A program made the position numbers and the translations under genes. The notes under the pieces are model-generated. The model worked only from the letters and a program-made list of their open reading frames with translations, did no database searches and had not been told where the DNA came from. From positions 1 to 64,000 of the forward strand of contig CM040449.1 in assembly GCA_022749755.1 (NCBI GenBank): 64,000 nt of DNA. Reading direction: 5' to 3'. The DNA comes from Azadirachta indica (Eukaryota > Streptophyta > Magnoliopsida > Sapindales > Meliaceae). Below, piece by piece: positions 43,809 through 58,441 of the stretch; position 1 is the stretch's first letter, and each line of letters starts with the position of its first letter.

Positions 43809-46800
43809 ATGGCGGATCATCTGACTGCAAATGGTAAAGAAATGGAAGTGTACAACCTGCAATGCATCGATCTTTCCAACCCTGATATCCATGAATCTGC
43901 TGCTTTACTCAGAAAGGTGAAATTCTTATCTGTCGTGCAGTAATTAATTCAGTCAAAAGCTGGCCTCTGTAAAATTTTTGAGCTTATGTTAATTATTAAC
44001 ATTTTACTTTTCACGTGGTTAAGGCGTGCATGGAATCCGGCATTTTCTACGTAATCAATCATGGGATAAGTCAGGAATTCATGGACGAGACATTTGCCCA
44101 ATTCAAGAGGTTTTTTGATTTGCCAATCGAAGAGAAAATGAAGCTTGTATGGAACAAAAATCTTCGAGGTTACAGACCACCTATTCAGGCTGTTATTGAT
44201 GATAAGACTAAACAAAAAGGTAATTTGGGTTTTTTTTTCTTTCTTTTTCTTTAACTTGATGAACAATTTTAATTTCTTTTTCTTTTTTTCTTACAATCGC
44301 AGATATTTCGGAGGCATTCCATATAGGTGTTGAGGTATCTGAAGATGACCCCAATGCACATGACTTCTTCTATGGCCCAAATCTCTGGCCTCCAGCTGGT
44401 AATTCATTAATTAGAGTAGTTTTTCCCTTTTTTTTTTCTTTTGGGTTAATTAGCAACTGATAATTTTCTGAGAATTGTTGGACAAGTATGCTTTAGGTTC
44501 TAAATACATATATATATATTTGTGGCAATTTTGCTTAGACCTTTTGCCTGGATGGAGAAAGGCCATGGAGAAATATCATCAGGAAGCAACGTAAGTTTTT
44601 GAAAAGCATATTAATTTTGCACAAATTTTATTTGATATTTTATTAAAGTTTTGGTCCACAATTAGAAATCATTTTCATGATTTACATTTATATATTTTTA
44701 GAAAAATTCCACGACTTAAAAGAGTGTAGTAGTTATTTATTTATTTTTATATTTACAGAAATGCGGCGAGAAAAATTGGGAGAGTAATAGCAGTTGCTCT
44801 TGATCTCAATGAGGATTTCTTCGATCAACCAGAATTAATTGGCAGTGCAAACGCAAACTACACCAACATGTTTCATTATGGAGGTTAAATCTAAAAATCA
44901 AAATGTTTAATTTTCATTAAATCCAAATTCTACCAGCATTATTGTAGAATTTATAACTAACGTTACATTCGTTCTCTATGTACTTGGTTTTCTCTATTTA
45001 GTTCATGGTACGGATTTATTAAAGGATGTTGTTGGAACTACACCCCATTGTGACTTGAATCTGTTTACACTTTTGGCAACAGATGATATATGGGGTCTTC
45101 AAGTACGAAAAATTCAATCGATAAATTTGGCTTTTTTCTTTTTTATCTATATAATTGACTTCTTTTTTTTTATGTATTTTACTAAAAAGTTATATATAAT
45201 TATCACAGATTTGCAGAGAAAAAAATGCTGAATCTCAAGTATGGGAAGCTATAGCACCAGTAAAAGGGTGAGTTTAACAATTATATAACCAATTATTGGC
45301 ATATTAATAGACACTTGATAATTATTTATTATTTTTGTACTAATTTTCAAATCGAAATATTGGTGAAGATTGATTTTTTAATTAATTAATTAATTATTTC
45401 TTTATTTATTTTTTTCGTAGAGCATATATAGTGAATGTCGGCGACATGTTGGAAATGCTCACCAATGGTATTTTCAGGTAACATCATATTGATCAATTGA
45501 ATTCTAAAGCTTTTAAACATGCTTTTACGACTTAATATAAGGAAAAAAAAATCTATTATTCAATGTTAAAAAGTGATTCGAAGATTAACGATTATTGCAA
45601 AGAAAGCTAACATTAACTAAGAAGGAGAGCGGCCCCCACGAACAAGGAACAACAAAATCTTATAGTACTTTAAGAGATTAATACTATGACTTACTCAACG
45701 CAGAGTTGAAAATTTTGACTTAAACAAGATATAAATTCTGAATGGACCATTTCATTTATTACTTAAAATGTTTGCTTGAAATATTGAAAATGTTTAAACG
45801 TTTTCTGTTTGTTATTGTTTTAATATATCGCTCTCTATCTAATCCAGTTTTCTTCTTCGAATTTGAAATTATGTAGGTCCATATTGCACAGAGTTGTATT
45901 TAACCAAGAGAGATACTCCGTAAGACTAATTAAAAAACAAATTCTTTTCTTTTCTTTTTTTAATTTCCTAACTTGCCTTTACTGATTAATTGCCTTATTC
46001 CTTGAACAGACTGGAACTTTTATATGCCCAAATCATGATTATATTATTATGTGCCTACCCACTTGCACATCAGAAGAAAATCCTCCAAAGTAAGTAATGA
46101 AATCATGATATATATTTTGATTCATTAATATTTGACTAATATGTCTTCTTATTTTAATAATTAATATAAATAAAAAATATAAATACTACTATATTAATTA
46201 CAAATTAAGATAATAAAATTCTCTTTTAATTTTTTAATTAAAATTATATTAAATTATTAAATAAAAATAATAAGAGTATATATATTTTTTTTTCTATTGA
46301 CACAACATCAAATTTAAGTTATATATTATATTTATTATTTGTATTTTATTGAAAATTTTTTTCTGTCTAATATTATATAAATGCTCTTAACCTATTTTTT
46401 TCTCACAAAATAATTTTTTACATTTTTTTTACTTATGCTTAATATTTTAAAAAATTTAGTATTTTTTCAAAAGTCAATCGGAAGAATGAACAGGAATATT
46501 TAAATAAATTATGGTAAATTCACATAAGTATTTATGATAAAAAATAATAAGTTATAATATGTGACTTAAATTTATTATTGTGTCAATAATAGCGATATAA
46601 ATTTTTAAATATATCTTAAGTAAAATATTATACATATTTTTTTTTTAAAAAAATTATGATCAATACATACTAAGTTATTATAAAAAAAAAAAGTTACAAA
46701 CTTTTTAGTATACAATTTTACTGTTATTATTTTAATTTAAATAAATTATATTTTTTTATTTTTAAGGAGTATATTACAATACCCCTATTTTAATTATTGT

Positions 46801-46903
46801 GCTTACTAATATTTTTGCCAGATATCCTACAATCAGAACGGGACAATATATTTACAATCGCTTTAACCAACTGTCTGCTAGTACTGTGGGAAAGAAAGCA
46901 TAA
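43809..46903 (+). CDS. 2-oxoglutarate/Fe(II)-dependent dioxygenase, gene 4 (332 aa, 11 exons)
   Basis: Tandem paralogue of gene 3 with the same length and exon sizes. Exons: 43809-43916, 44024-44219, 44303-44398, 44539-44590, 44759-44883, 45002-45102, 45209-45267, 45421-45477, 45877-45919, 46010-46089, 46822-46903, with GT-AG introns throughout. It keeps the DIOX_N motifs (FYVINHGIS, RGYRPP, FFYGPNLWPP), iron ligands H208, D210 (TTPHCDLNLFTLL) and H269, and R277 in RYS. Differences from gene 3 cluster partly near the first iron ligands (GAPPHCDLNLI versus GTTPHCDLNLF) and in exons 1, 5, 10 and 11, so substrate preference might differ. Intron 10 is about 730 bases against 95 in gene 3 because of extra AT-rich DNA at roughly 46160-46800. 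The gene looks functional. Confidence 0.93.
46160..46800. repeat. AT-rich insertion in intron 10 of gene 4
   Basis: About 640 bases absent from the same intron of gene 3. Extremely AT-rich, no coding frame. No clear inverted ends or target duplication could be seen, so its nature (element or expansion) is open. Confidence 0.5.
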
Positions 46904-46935
46904 GGTTGAAATTCGTTATAAAGTTTTTACGTGAG

Positions 46936-46946
46936 AATAAAATAAA
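46936..46946 (+). promoter_or_regulatory. Poly(A) signal region of gene 4
   Basis: Two overlapping AATAAA words about 33-43 bases after the stop codon, matching the AATAAA of gene 3. Confidence 0.4.
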
Positions 46947-49144
46947 TGAAAAATTGGAATTCCCAAGTAATTTACGTTTTATCACTATGATTGTTGCAAA
47001 ATTTCTTCAAGTAACCTCTTTTCCTTTTTCCAAACTCTAAATGTTATGTTCTCTTTGGCAGGATTTTAATGTATTAAAGAGTTTTTGGTCTTTGAATGTT
47101 GTACTATAGGATAAATCTTTCTTTTTTAATTAGTTATTGATTTCTTTTTAATAAATTTTCATCACCCTTGAAAGTTTATTTGAGAAAAGATATTCTTTCA
47201 CTAATTGTACAAGAAGTAATTCGGCCAAAAAGGACCTGGATATGTTGATAAGACTTGCATACTTGATGATAAATTCTATCAACTCATTGTATTTTTATCA
47301 TCTAATGTAATCGTTGTTACAATATTATAGATTCTACATAGGCTACAAATCTAAATATGAATAAATAAAGGGCAGAGTTACAGAAATTTATGTCAAAAAT
47401 TAATTTAATTGATAATTTTATAATTGAAAGTTATGAAATAGATTTTATATTTTGATATCCCCTTAATTTTATATTTTGATATCCCCTTAATTTTAAAAGA
47501 CAAGTTTATAAATTCATTTGACAAATTTGACTTCTTTAATTTTACTATTTCAAAATTTTAACTCCTAAATTTGTGAGAACATAGAGAGATGTTGGGTATT
47601 ACACAAAATATAATTCCATACATATAATATGTTATTATCTCCCTAATTTCAAATTAATACAATATACTGAATATAGTACCAATGTAAACCTTATTAAACA
47701 TACTAAGCGATATGAAAAAAGCCAACATCCAAAATACAATATTTATAAAGTCATGTAGCTAGAAACTGATAGCTCCGTTGGTAGGTTAATTGTCAATTTT
47801 AATCAATTATTTAATTAATTACCCACTATTAAAAGATTTCAGTTAATCTAATCAACGCATCACAACTAAAATAATGAAGAGACATGATTTTAAGGTGATT
47901 TAGATTTGCCAATCTTACATCTATAAGGTTAGGCCTCGAAAAAAACAATCTACTAAGAAATGAGATGAAACAAACATCAATGAATTTATACAAACTAAAA
48001 ACTCTCTTTTTGTTGTCATCATTGTGTAAGATCTTCTTACATGGCCTTATTTCAAGAGATCCCTTGCTTCTGATGTCATCAAACTCCCTTTAACAAATAC
48101 CGCTTCTTCTTCTAAAGAAATTCAAATTACTTTATCAAAGAATACAATCAAATTGTCTTCGCAACATTTAAAAGATTTAAATATTTAAGTTTATTATAAT
48201 AGAAATTACAAACAAATAATTCTCACTAAATTGTTCTTAATTAAAGCTTAAGAAAAATTGGATATCTTAAAAAAAATAAGAAACAAATATCACACTTATA
48301 ATAAGCTCTCTTTGGATGAGTTTTTTACATATGGAGGCTTAACAAATTCTAAAAAATATTATTTGTTTTAAAAGAAAGTTTAAACCTAATCTGAAGAGGA
48401 TTTTTGTTTCCTAATTTTTTAATTAATAAATCTCCAAAATTAGGAAGAATCCTTACCTTTCTAAAAATCCTTCTTTACTTTGAGTTGTAGAATATCAAAT
48501 TCAAATTTAATTTCTAATTGAACTTTGACAATCAACTAAATATAAAATAACCAGAGAACTAGCATATATGTGCTTTAACTAAAATATGATTATGTAGATT
48601 TTTCTATCACAATTTTCGTTAACATATACTTAGCTTGCCATATAATGCCAATAAACATCCTAAAAGAAATAATAGGACGCTGTGAATGGCAGTTGTTGAG
48701 GGTAGTGAATTGTTAAACAAAATTCACATTCATTAAGAAAACAATTATAAACAAGTATACAAACTCATGAGCTAACTTTTGTTAAACCAAATTAAGATTG
48801 TGTTTTACCCATGATTGATTATATCCACAATTCTTTGTCTTCCTTCCAATAGATTTGTCCTTTCATAGCTACCTTTTGATTGATCTCTGCTAAAGGAAAG
48901 AATCTTGAATAAGAAGAATTAAACATAAAAAGATTAAAAGTTGGTTTTGCAATTTTGTTGAGTTGTTCTTGTATCTTGTATCTTTCTTGCTGTATTATCA
49001 CTGTTGTGCTATCAATATTGCAGTTATTCACCTAATATTTTGATATAGCTAAAGCAAATTGACTTTATAAAAGCCCAAGTGTAGCCAAAAGATCTGGTGC
49101 CCAATTGAACCAAATCCTGATCACCTTAAACTAAATAATAAAAA

Positions 49145-50013
49145 TGTAACAACCGAGCTTAAAACTATATAGATATTGTTCATTCTAAACACACAACTCA
49201 TCAAGGTGTTGGGTTAGGCTTCACTCCTATTTGTAAAAGTCTAATTTTAAAACCCACATAATTAATAGAATTTTAGGTTTGTTTTATAACTATATGAGGT
49301 CTTTGTGTGTGAAAAAGGAGTGCAAGACATGAGAGAAAAGACAGCGTTTTTCATAACAGTTCAGTCCTGTGTAGTTTTCATTAATTTGACAATCGAGTGG
49401 CGAATTAAACTTTGTTTTTGCTCAAATTTTACGTGAAAATTTTACACCCATAGTTCTTGATTTTGAATAGTGTAATTGACCATCAGAGCTCTCTAGCATG
49501 TTCAAAATTTATGTTTTATAATAGCTCTGATTTTCAGAATATTTCCAGTCTTATGTTCATCTATTTGTGTATTTGGTGAAATATTTCCTTGACTCTCACT
49601 TTCTGATTAAGTCCTTATTTGCTTCTAAAACTGTAATCTTGTGAGAAGATTCTTGTACTTCTTTTTTGGTGATAGTAAAAATTCTTTTCGATCGTGATTT
49701 TTCACTCTTCCTCACAATGAGGGGGAGGTTTTTCCACGTATATTTAATGTCTCTTATGATTTTTTAATTTGATTATTCTTGCTATTTTTATTGTTTTTGA
49801 TTATTTGATTATTTCATCTTAATTCAAGTAAAATGGGAAGAATTAAATTTATACTAATTTCTCTTATTTCTTCCTAATACCCTGCTCTCTGCAATAAGTA
49901 TCAAATGGACCTAAATATTCACCACCATTATTTATTCAAATACATTTTGTAATCTAAAATGTGTCTATATGAGTTCAATTTTAGGCCCAACCTATGATAT
50001 TTGGTATCAAAGT
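49145..50013 (+). mobile_element. Probable degenerate LTR of a copia-like element (copy B)
   Basis: Duplicate of the element at 2001-2868, with the same TGTAAC start and tRNA-Met-like site. It differs by single-base indels only. Same doubts about limits and completeness. Confidence 0.4.
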
Positions 50014-53000
50014 GGACTTGTGACTTGATGTGTGGATATTATTGTAAGAATTTTTATGTTATATGGTCCCAATTGTAATGATAAAAGTTATGTTAACTAA
50101 AATAAATTAATAAGGGTTAGTGGTAGAGTTTATTAAGGTTTTCTTTTAATGTAGCACTTCCTTATTTTAAGGATAATAGAAGAAAATTTTAACAGCCACT
50201 TTCTCATTTTCTAGTTAATAGAAAACACTTAATTAAATTCACTTCAGTGATGTATAGAAGTGGGGAGGAGAAAAATTGTTTGAAGTTATAAAAATTTTAT
50301 TACAGAAGAGGTCTCTAGCCTAACCTAAACAAGGTTGCAATCTTATATATCTCAAGTAATTATCATTACAAGGAGGCTTTAAGGAGGAATATATTAGAAG
50401 ACACCTTGGTGTGATTTTGAGTGTTTAATAATAGTTGATCAATTATATTTGAAAGTACAATTTCTATATTTTATTTTGCTTTCAATTATATGATAAGTGT
50501 TATTGTATTGGTCACGTCGATAGTATACAAGGTTCAAAAGGAAGAGAAATTATCATATCCTGTATCACCTGTGAGAGTGTGAGTGAGACTGAGTTACGTT
50601 ATAAGTTTTGGGTTTCATTGATTGAGTAAAAGTATTTTGGATTACAAAACTTGAAAATAGATTCGTAACAAATTGTATGCCCAAAGAGAATAATATCTAC
50701 TTGATTTTTTACCTAAGCTATTACAATGTGATAAAGGGTTGGCAATATTTTGATTTTAAATTTTTATGTTTGCATCTATAAAAATATAATTTATTTATAT
50801 ATATAAATAATTTTTTAAAATAATTAAAAGATTAAATTATTTTTATAATATTGAATCTTGAAATTATTAGTATTATGTTATTTATAATAAATAGGACATT
50901 TAGGTAATTTTAGAGAATAGGGATTTATTTGACACCAAATATTATAAAAAAAAATCAAATATTTCTTTGTAAAAAGCAGAAATAATCAGTACAAGGTGCC
51001 AATTATTGAGCCGTGTAAAAGCAAACTTTTCCCTTGTCGAGTCAAACGAACGTTACTTCGGAAAATTCAAAAGTTCTGGATGAATCGGGATTTCATAAAA
51101 GTCGTATATATTCTTCCACTAGGTGCCTTTCGGTCTTTTTATGATCAGTCAGTTAAATGCTGCAATAAAAAATAAAACAAACAAGGAAAATGTTTGGAAG
51201 GCCTCGGATTTTATTTAAATTTAATATATAATATTATTTTGGTGATAAGTGTTAAAACTGAAGGCTGTTTTCTTGTCAACAATTAATGGAAGTATATTTC
51301 TTCCAAATTTTGGTGTAAATTTTTGGACGTGATAAAACTAAATCTGTTCAGAAATTCTGATGTGTCGTAAATTTATAATTTAATATTAAAAAAAATTGCA
51401 TATATAATGTATACTATTAAAAATAATAAAAAAATTTTTATTTAATTTTTTAATAAGACTGAACTCATGAGTTTGTCTACGTTATAATGACTATAATTTT
51501 ATAATTATTAAATTTTTTATTTTATCTTTTTTTATATATATCTTTAGTTTTCATTAGATATTTTAGCTATGTGTTATATTTTTATTCTTTTAAATTTATA
51601 GTCTGAAACTTCAAAACAAAAAAAAAAAATGGCGACTCCAAGATTTTAATAGTGACAAAATTGTAATACTTTAGATGTAACATGATGTGACCCAAGGGGA
51701 TTAAGCTTTTTGAGATTATTTCTTTTTTTTTTTTTAAAGCCTTTTCAAATGGGAAAAGTCAATTTTATTTACCTATTTTTTTACTTTTAAGTTGGAATAT
51801 AAAACTATAAAATCAAATTTAACCTAATATCATATTAAAAATAAGATTTAAAATGATATTTAACTTTTGTTTGATATTGTTGACTTCTAATAATATTTAA
51901 TATTTTAAAACTTTTTTAATAGCAACCGTACCATATCGCTTTGTACTCAGCAATTAATTGATTTTTAAAAGTTGTCTTTAGTTGGCCGGAGATTCGCTTT
52001 TGGGTCAGATTTGCACGAAAATAATTGCTTAATAGCTTATAGCATCTCGTTGTTGAAGATTATTCTTTTATTATATTAAAGTGTTTGTTTGTTGTCTTCT
52101 CTTAGGAGAGGCAAATGATCGTATCTACTTTTTAATTTACTAATAATTTGAATGAATATAAATTCTATTTTACACCTTGTGGCAAGAATAAAAATAACTC
52201 ATATATTACTCTAAAAGGATTATTGTTATTATTATCAAAATACATCAACTACATATTATTATTATTACCTTGACTGTTTTCCACCATTATTGAGCTAGAA
52301 ATCAACATCCTAGAAATTACAAAAATCGTTATTAATTAATTAATAGTTTTATGTTAGAGGTGTATTTATTCTTTCATCAACAAACCATAAATGAAATATA
52401 AGAACACCCAATTTGTGAACTTCCGAACCAAATTCCATTAATTGATGTTCTTGTTCTGAAGTAGAGGCGATTCAATGTTTTCTGCACTTTTTTCCCCTTT
52501 CAGTCATTTCATTTGCATAGATTTCAACAACTATTTTGTCAAGAAATTTTTACGGCCTTCACTTTTGCACTTTTCACTTTTTTTTTTTCAATTTTTTTAA
52601 AAGTAGAATAATCTATTAATAATAAGAGAAGAAAGGAGTACAAGAACAGTCCAAAGACTAATGGAACAAATAAGAATACTGACTAAAAATTGCCAAAAGC
52701 AATGGCAAGAAACTACGTTGAAAAGAAACGACAGTCAGCTGCATTTTGCACTCTCCACATTGCTGAAACCAAAATTCATTAATTATATGTTACAAAAAAA
52801 GGAGGATAAATATGCATATTGCAAGAAGAAGAACCCTTTTTTTTTTTATCTTGTTTTATTTAGCATATATACGAGCTGAGTATTAAATATTGGTATGTTT
52901 AGCTTTTATAATCATTCAAAAGATCAAGAAGATAGTTATAAGATACGACAGTCGTAATTTAGATTGAGATATTATAATTGGGTCTAATTCCTATTACTTC

Positions 53001-53193
53001 ATTTTTCGAGAACACCTATTTGAATTATTCTAATTAGATATCTTGCATGCTCTCGGTGTCTGCTCCTCTCTCTCTTGGAGGGCTGTAAATTTCGCATTTT
53101 CAATTCGGAGCTTCGGTTCTATAATTCTTTCTTTGAATTTTCCTTTTCTCTTTCAACGATAATCCAAGAAATTTCTTTCAAGAGTCCGTTTAA
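50014..53193. other. AT-rich intergenic DNA, no gene seen (copy B of 2869-6042)
   Basis: Duplicate of the corresponding stretch of copy A with only small indels, for example an extra C near 50068 and CTCTCTCT expansion near 53070. No gene seen. Confidence 0.55.
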
Positions 53194-54011
53194 ATGAAAG
53201 TAAGAAAGCCTACTTTTGCTTCTTTATTTACTTCTTCAAATGATTTAGTTCAATTTTCGGATGAGCTTCTATTGCCTATTAAAAGTGGGGAGACCACTGT
53301 TGTACGCATTGATCCAGAACTACACAAATTAACAGTACATTCTTGTAAAACAAACCTTATTGAAAGAATCATGCTTAAACCGAGATCAAAGCCGATGAAC
53401 CTTGAGGAAATCCTTTCTTATCTACAAAATATTTGGCAACCAATATCTTTATAGCTACTAACTCCTCTAGCTCGAGGTTTTTGTGATATACATTTTGATG
53501 ATGAAAATGATATGCAGAGAGTATGGGGTGGTAGGACATGTTCCTTACCCCAAGGCTTGTTTAAGCTATGCTAATGGAAGCCCAACTTCAACCCTGATGA
53601 GCCTACCATCCAATCTCATACATAAGTACGTGGATTAGGATTTACGGTCTTAGCTTAAAATATTGGCATCACAAGATTTTGTTGACTATTTCTCGAGGCA
53701 TGGGAATACATTTACAAATTCATGAAGCGTACACGAAAAAAGAAATTTGGATATTATGCGAGGGTATTAGTCAAAGTTCATTTATTGAGTTTATTACTTG
53801 ATCGCCTAATTGTGGAACTTCCAAAATTATGGTTTTGCAATTGAGGTACATTATGAGGATCTTCCTTCCAAAAGATCTCCTCATCATCGATTTGGGCATA
53901 AAGCTTAAATCTGCCGCTTTTCAAGCAGCAAAGATAAAAAGGTGGATGCTGGAAAATCAGCCTAATCAACAGCAAGCCTTGGCAGCTTTTGTCGATCTTA
54001 AAGTCACTTAA
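53194..54011 (+). pseudogene. DUF4283 / zinc-knuckle gag-like relic (copy B)
   Basis: Duplicate of 6043-6860 with the same stop after the first 86 codons and the same later frames. The disabling changes therefore predate the 47 kb duplication, or the two copies are alleles. Confidence 0.55.
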
Positions 54012-55752
54012 ACCCAGATTTTGATAATTACAAATTATACCGTCCAATCTGAGAAGTAGGAACAACAATCAATTTTAAATGAAGTTTCAAGACACAAATG
54101 TGATTTTTACTACTTTTAGTGTTTTATTTTTTTTATCATATACTTGTGAGCTCAAAATATTTTTAAAAATATATGTTTTTAAGGTTTTGAAAATTAACCA
54201 ACTTCCAAGATTTTGAAATCTTGAAATTAAGCTAAAATAAAAAATTTTTAAACTTATAGATAGTGCCCATGAACATTACCCTTAGTCAACCAAATATACT
54301 AACTTGGTCAATCGAACTGGAGACAAAAAGCCGCTTAGGTTTGGTCAACCAAATCGAACTACTTGGTTGACCATAGTGATCCCTCCGATTGACCAACATT
54401 CACAAAATTTAAGTTTTTGTAATCAACGGCTAGTAGCGTCTATTTTTGTATATATTTTATATTAGAGACTTTATGCCTGGTTTAATTCTTCTTGAAACAT
54501 ATCTTTGAGCAATATTAAGTGATTTCAACAAAAAATTACACACTCTTGAGCTAAAAATTATCATACATCAATTTAGGAATCTTCAAGAGCACTCAATTTT
54601 TATATCTATTTTTAAGGAAATCAAATTTGTAAGTTGTTCGTTCATTGTTATCTTTATTTTTCATTATAAAAAAGTGAAGAAGTGAGTTTTTCACTTGGTT
54701 GAGTGAATTTGTAAGTGATTGGGATATACTAAGCTTGTAAAGGTTGTAGGATATCTGAAATCTTAGTTTGTAATTATTAAGTCTTGAAATATATTTAATG
54801 AATATTTCTAGTAGCACTAAGAGGAGTGGATATAGGCTGGATTGTTGCCGAACCACTATAAATTTTGTATTTATTATTCTATTCCTTATTTATATTTTTG
54901 TTAGAATTGAAATTGTGTTTTGTTGAAATTAAAACCAAATTGATTAGGAATTATAATGAAAAACTTAATTCACCCCCTTTTTGGGTTGCTTATTGACATT
55001 TTAGGTCCTCAATTGGTGGTGGATTTGACCAAGTTTACTACTAATTCCAACTTATGGGAAGTTTCTACGAAAATCCCAAGGTGTGGATTTGACCAAGCAA
55101 CCTTGATTCCAAATCGGTTTCTTCTGATATAGAAAATATTGAAAACTTAAAGGCACCAAAAGAACATAATGATAATAAGGATTTTCAAAGGGTAGTGCAT
55201 AAATCTCGATGAAAAAAGGAATCACTATCGACCCCCATAATAAGCAAAAATCTCCTTGATTGTTTCTTTATTTTCAAGTCATGTTTTGTATCTTTATTCT
55301 TATTATTCACCTTCAAGCTGCTCTTTGTTCTCCCTCTTAATCTCTTCAATAAAATTATTTTTACTTTGCTTAAAAAAAGAAAAGAAAGTGTTAAAAAACT
55401 TAAACAATTGATACACACATATTAAAATAACTTAATAAATAATTTCTATTTTGAATATTCACTTCATTTTTATTTAATTCTAATTTAATTTTTCGAATTT
55501 ATTAGAATATAACCAACCTAAATATTTTTATTTGGTTTGGATTGATTATAGATTTATAGTCCAATCCTAACCGAATTGCATCCACTCTTAATCTTAAATT
55601 GAACGTAATATAATATTTATTTTTATTATAATCATCTAAATATGAAATGACATGAGTTGATAATATTTTTCTTAATAAAAACAATAATTCTTATTAATGG
55701 AAAAGAGTTAAAGAAATTATAAGAGCAGCCCATAGGCAAAACAAAACCAAAA

Positions 55753-57853
55753 GAAATTACAAAAATCTAAAATTGGGAACCCTTAAAGCAATTAGATGAA
55801 GATTCCCTAATATATTAGTGAGTGGTGATGTCCACAAAAAAAGTACAGAAAGCATAAATCTAAATTAGCTAATGCATCCTCCTCTACCTTGTTTCCTTTT
55901 TAAAAGACATGTGAAATGCTCAATTTTATACGTTTAATTAAATACAAACAATTTGCCACCTCTTGAGAAGATTCTAAGGAGGGAAAAAAGAGTTACTTTT
56001 AAAACAATGCACCAAAGAAAGAGAGTCACTTTCAAACAAAATTTTGTAATAACATATTGACCAAGCTTTTTCTATAGCAAGAATTATAGCCATGGCTTTA
56101 GCATAGAAGGAGGCTTGTATACCTAAACTAGTAGCAAATCCACCTAAGAAAACAACATTCCTAACTATGAAGACACCACTGCATGCAGTTGGGCCAGGAT
56201 TTTGCTTAGATAAACCATTAGTATTAACCTTAACCCAACCTATAGACGGGAAGACCAGTAAATTAGGATGATCTTCGGAGCCTTACCATAAATTGGTGAA
56301 ATACCCAACCGAGAGAAAGTAATTAAATCATTAAAATGAGCAACATGTCATGGCAGTGCTTGCATAAGATTTGTAAAAAGGATAAACCCAAAGCTTTATC
56401 CTCTTTTATGTCTAATCTAGCATTTAGGAATCTCACCAAATTACGAGATCTCCAAATGAGGTGAACGACACATGCACAAACAACAATCCGCGTAATCTTC
56501 GATTGGGGTGGTAACCATCTAATCACAAGTTCCCACCAAATTGTTTCCCAGTTAGAAGTATTTGGAATTGATATATTAAAAATTCCTGCAATCCATAGCG
56601 GTAGATTCCTAGCGAAAGAACAAGAGAAGAAAAAATGTTGTGTAGACTTACTGCAATTGAAAGATGTGTATAGAAGACAAACTGACATTATAGTAATGCC
56701 TCGTCGACGAAGAGATTCATTCATGGAAATTTATCATGAAAAATTTGCCATAATAGAAAGGAAAATTTAGGCGGGATATATTGTCTCCAAATCAACATGC
56801 TCAAAGGAGTAACTGCATATGAAGGGCGGCAGTAGTCATAGCTGTCCTTAAGAGTAAGAAATTCATTTCTTGGGTTTATCCAAATTAAGCGGTCAGGAAT
56901 AGGGAATCTTGTAAGAGTAACATTCTTGGTCTCTTGCGAAACATTTAGAAAATTATTTTCAAAATCGTTCAAGAGAGTCCAAGAAGAATTACGGATAAAA
57001 TTGTTTATTATAGAGTTTGTAGTCATTGAAAAATCAGATTCAGATATATTGACTTCTACAGCCTCAACCCAACGAGAATCAAGCCATCGATTGTGCGAGA
57101 AAGACACTGATCTTCCATCCCCAAATATCCATCTAGTTCCATCCTTAAGGTAAGAGAGCATTTCTTAATTCCAGTCCAAATAGAGGATGTGGCATATCTT
57201 TTAAAAGACGAGTAAGTTGTAAGCTGAAATCTATCACGAAGGAAGATATGCCAAGTAGAAGAACCTGTCATAACTTTCCATGCAAGTAAGAGAATAAAAG
57301 CCTTCTGAAGTCTCTTAAGCTAAGACCTCCGTTCGCTTTTGGAGCACACATTAGTTTCCAAGATACTGTGATAGGTTTGCAAACCAACGAGTTTCCGGAC
57401 CAAAATAAAATTTCTGCGCCATTTGTTTAGAATTAAAAGCATACTAGCCAGCCACTTGTAGATAGAGAAGCTGTAAAGAAGCAAAGAATGAATAACTTTT
57501 GCACCAGTTGGACTTTTCCTACCACTGAGAGAAGTTTAACTTGCCAACCTTTAAGTGAGCTTTAACTTTATCAAGCATAGGCAGGAAGTAACTTTTTTTT
57601 CGGTTTACCTTTGAAGATGGGGTCTGCAAGGTAGTTGAAAAGAATACGACCCAAATAGAAGCTACTCTTCTTATTGCTAATCCTTTGACCAGAAGGTTTC
57701 TCATATACATCCAAGAATTTTTCTTATTCTTTAGTGATTTGGAATCGCTTCTACATAAAATAATGATGTCATCAGTATAAAGGACATTTGAAGGTGAACA
57801 ACCACGTGGAGATGCGATCTGTTTGACTAAGCCTCTTGAAATAAGAGAGTATA
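55753..57853 (-). mobile_element. 5'-truncated LINE, 3' half of ORF2 (copy B)
   Basis: Duplicate of 8600-10700 with YTDD at 57768-57779 and the same zf-RVT and RNase H remnants in frames 56721-57161 and 56323-56724. The T run of copy A is shorter here and followed by CGG (near 57592-57602), so two frames in that place differ between copies. Confidence 0.8.
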
Positions 57854-58441
57854 ATGTTTGCTAATATGATCAATACCAATTTTATATTAATTGCGTGTCA
57901 AACATGTAGTGCTATAAATTATGCAATAATTATAAAAGTCATTTTGAGAAAATTAATAGGAAGCTAATAAAATGAGTATACTACTATTATTGAAGGATGT
58001 TAATTTGAGTGGTTTGAAACACGTTTTACATTCCAGTACATTTTAAATTTAAATAATAGTAGGAGTTAAGAAATTAATATTCATACATAATATAAAAAAT
58101 TACATTAGAACATACTCAAATTGCATAATTAATTGATAAAAGCAACTGCTAGAAAATGAAATTATTTTATTTATTTATTGATTTGTTGACAAAGTAACCT
58201 CGTCATCAGAGCGAGAGGGAGAGGAAGTTTATTAAGAAACAAAAACGAAATTAAAAAAGTGTCGTGTTCGACAAGAACTTAAAAAGTAAAGCAACAGCAG
58301 CAACAGAGCCAAGAAATCAATCGTATTTATTCTAAGCGAGATCAAGAGCAGCAAGCTACGACGATGTGATTTTGGCACCACAATCAAGCTTCGATCCTGT
58401 TAAGCAGTCCACGCCAGTATAACGAGAGTTCACAAAGTATC

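Larger units (their letters stand above)
43613..47150 (+). repeat. Paralogous block around gene 4
   Basis: Partner of 33487-36380. The block ends close to the point where the 47 kb repeat begins in this window (47155), although the 3' flanks stay faintly similar for some tens of bases more. Confidence 0.8.
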
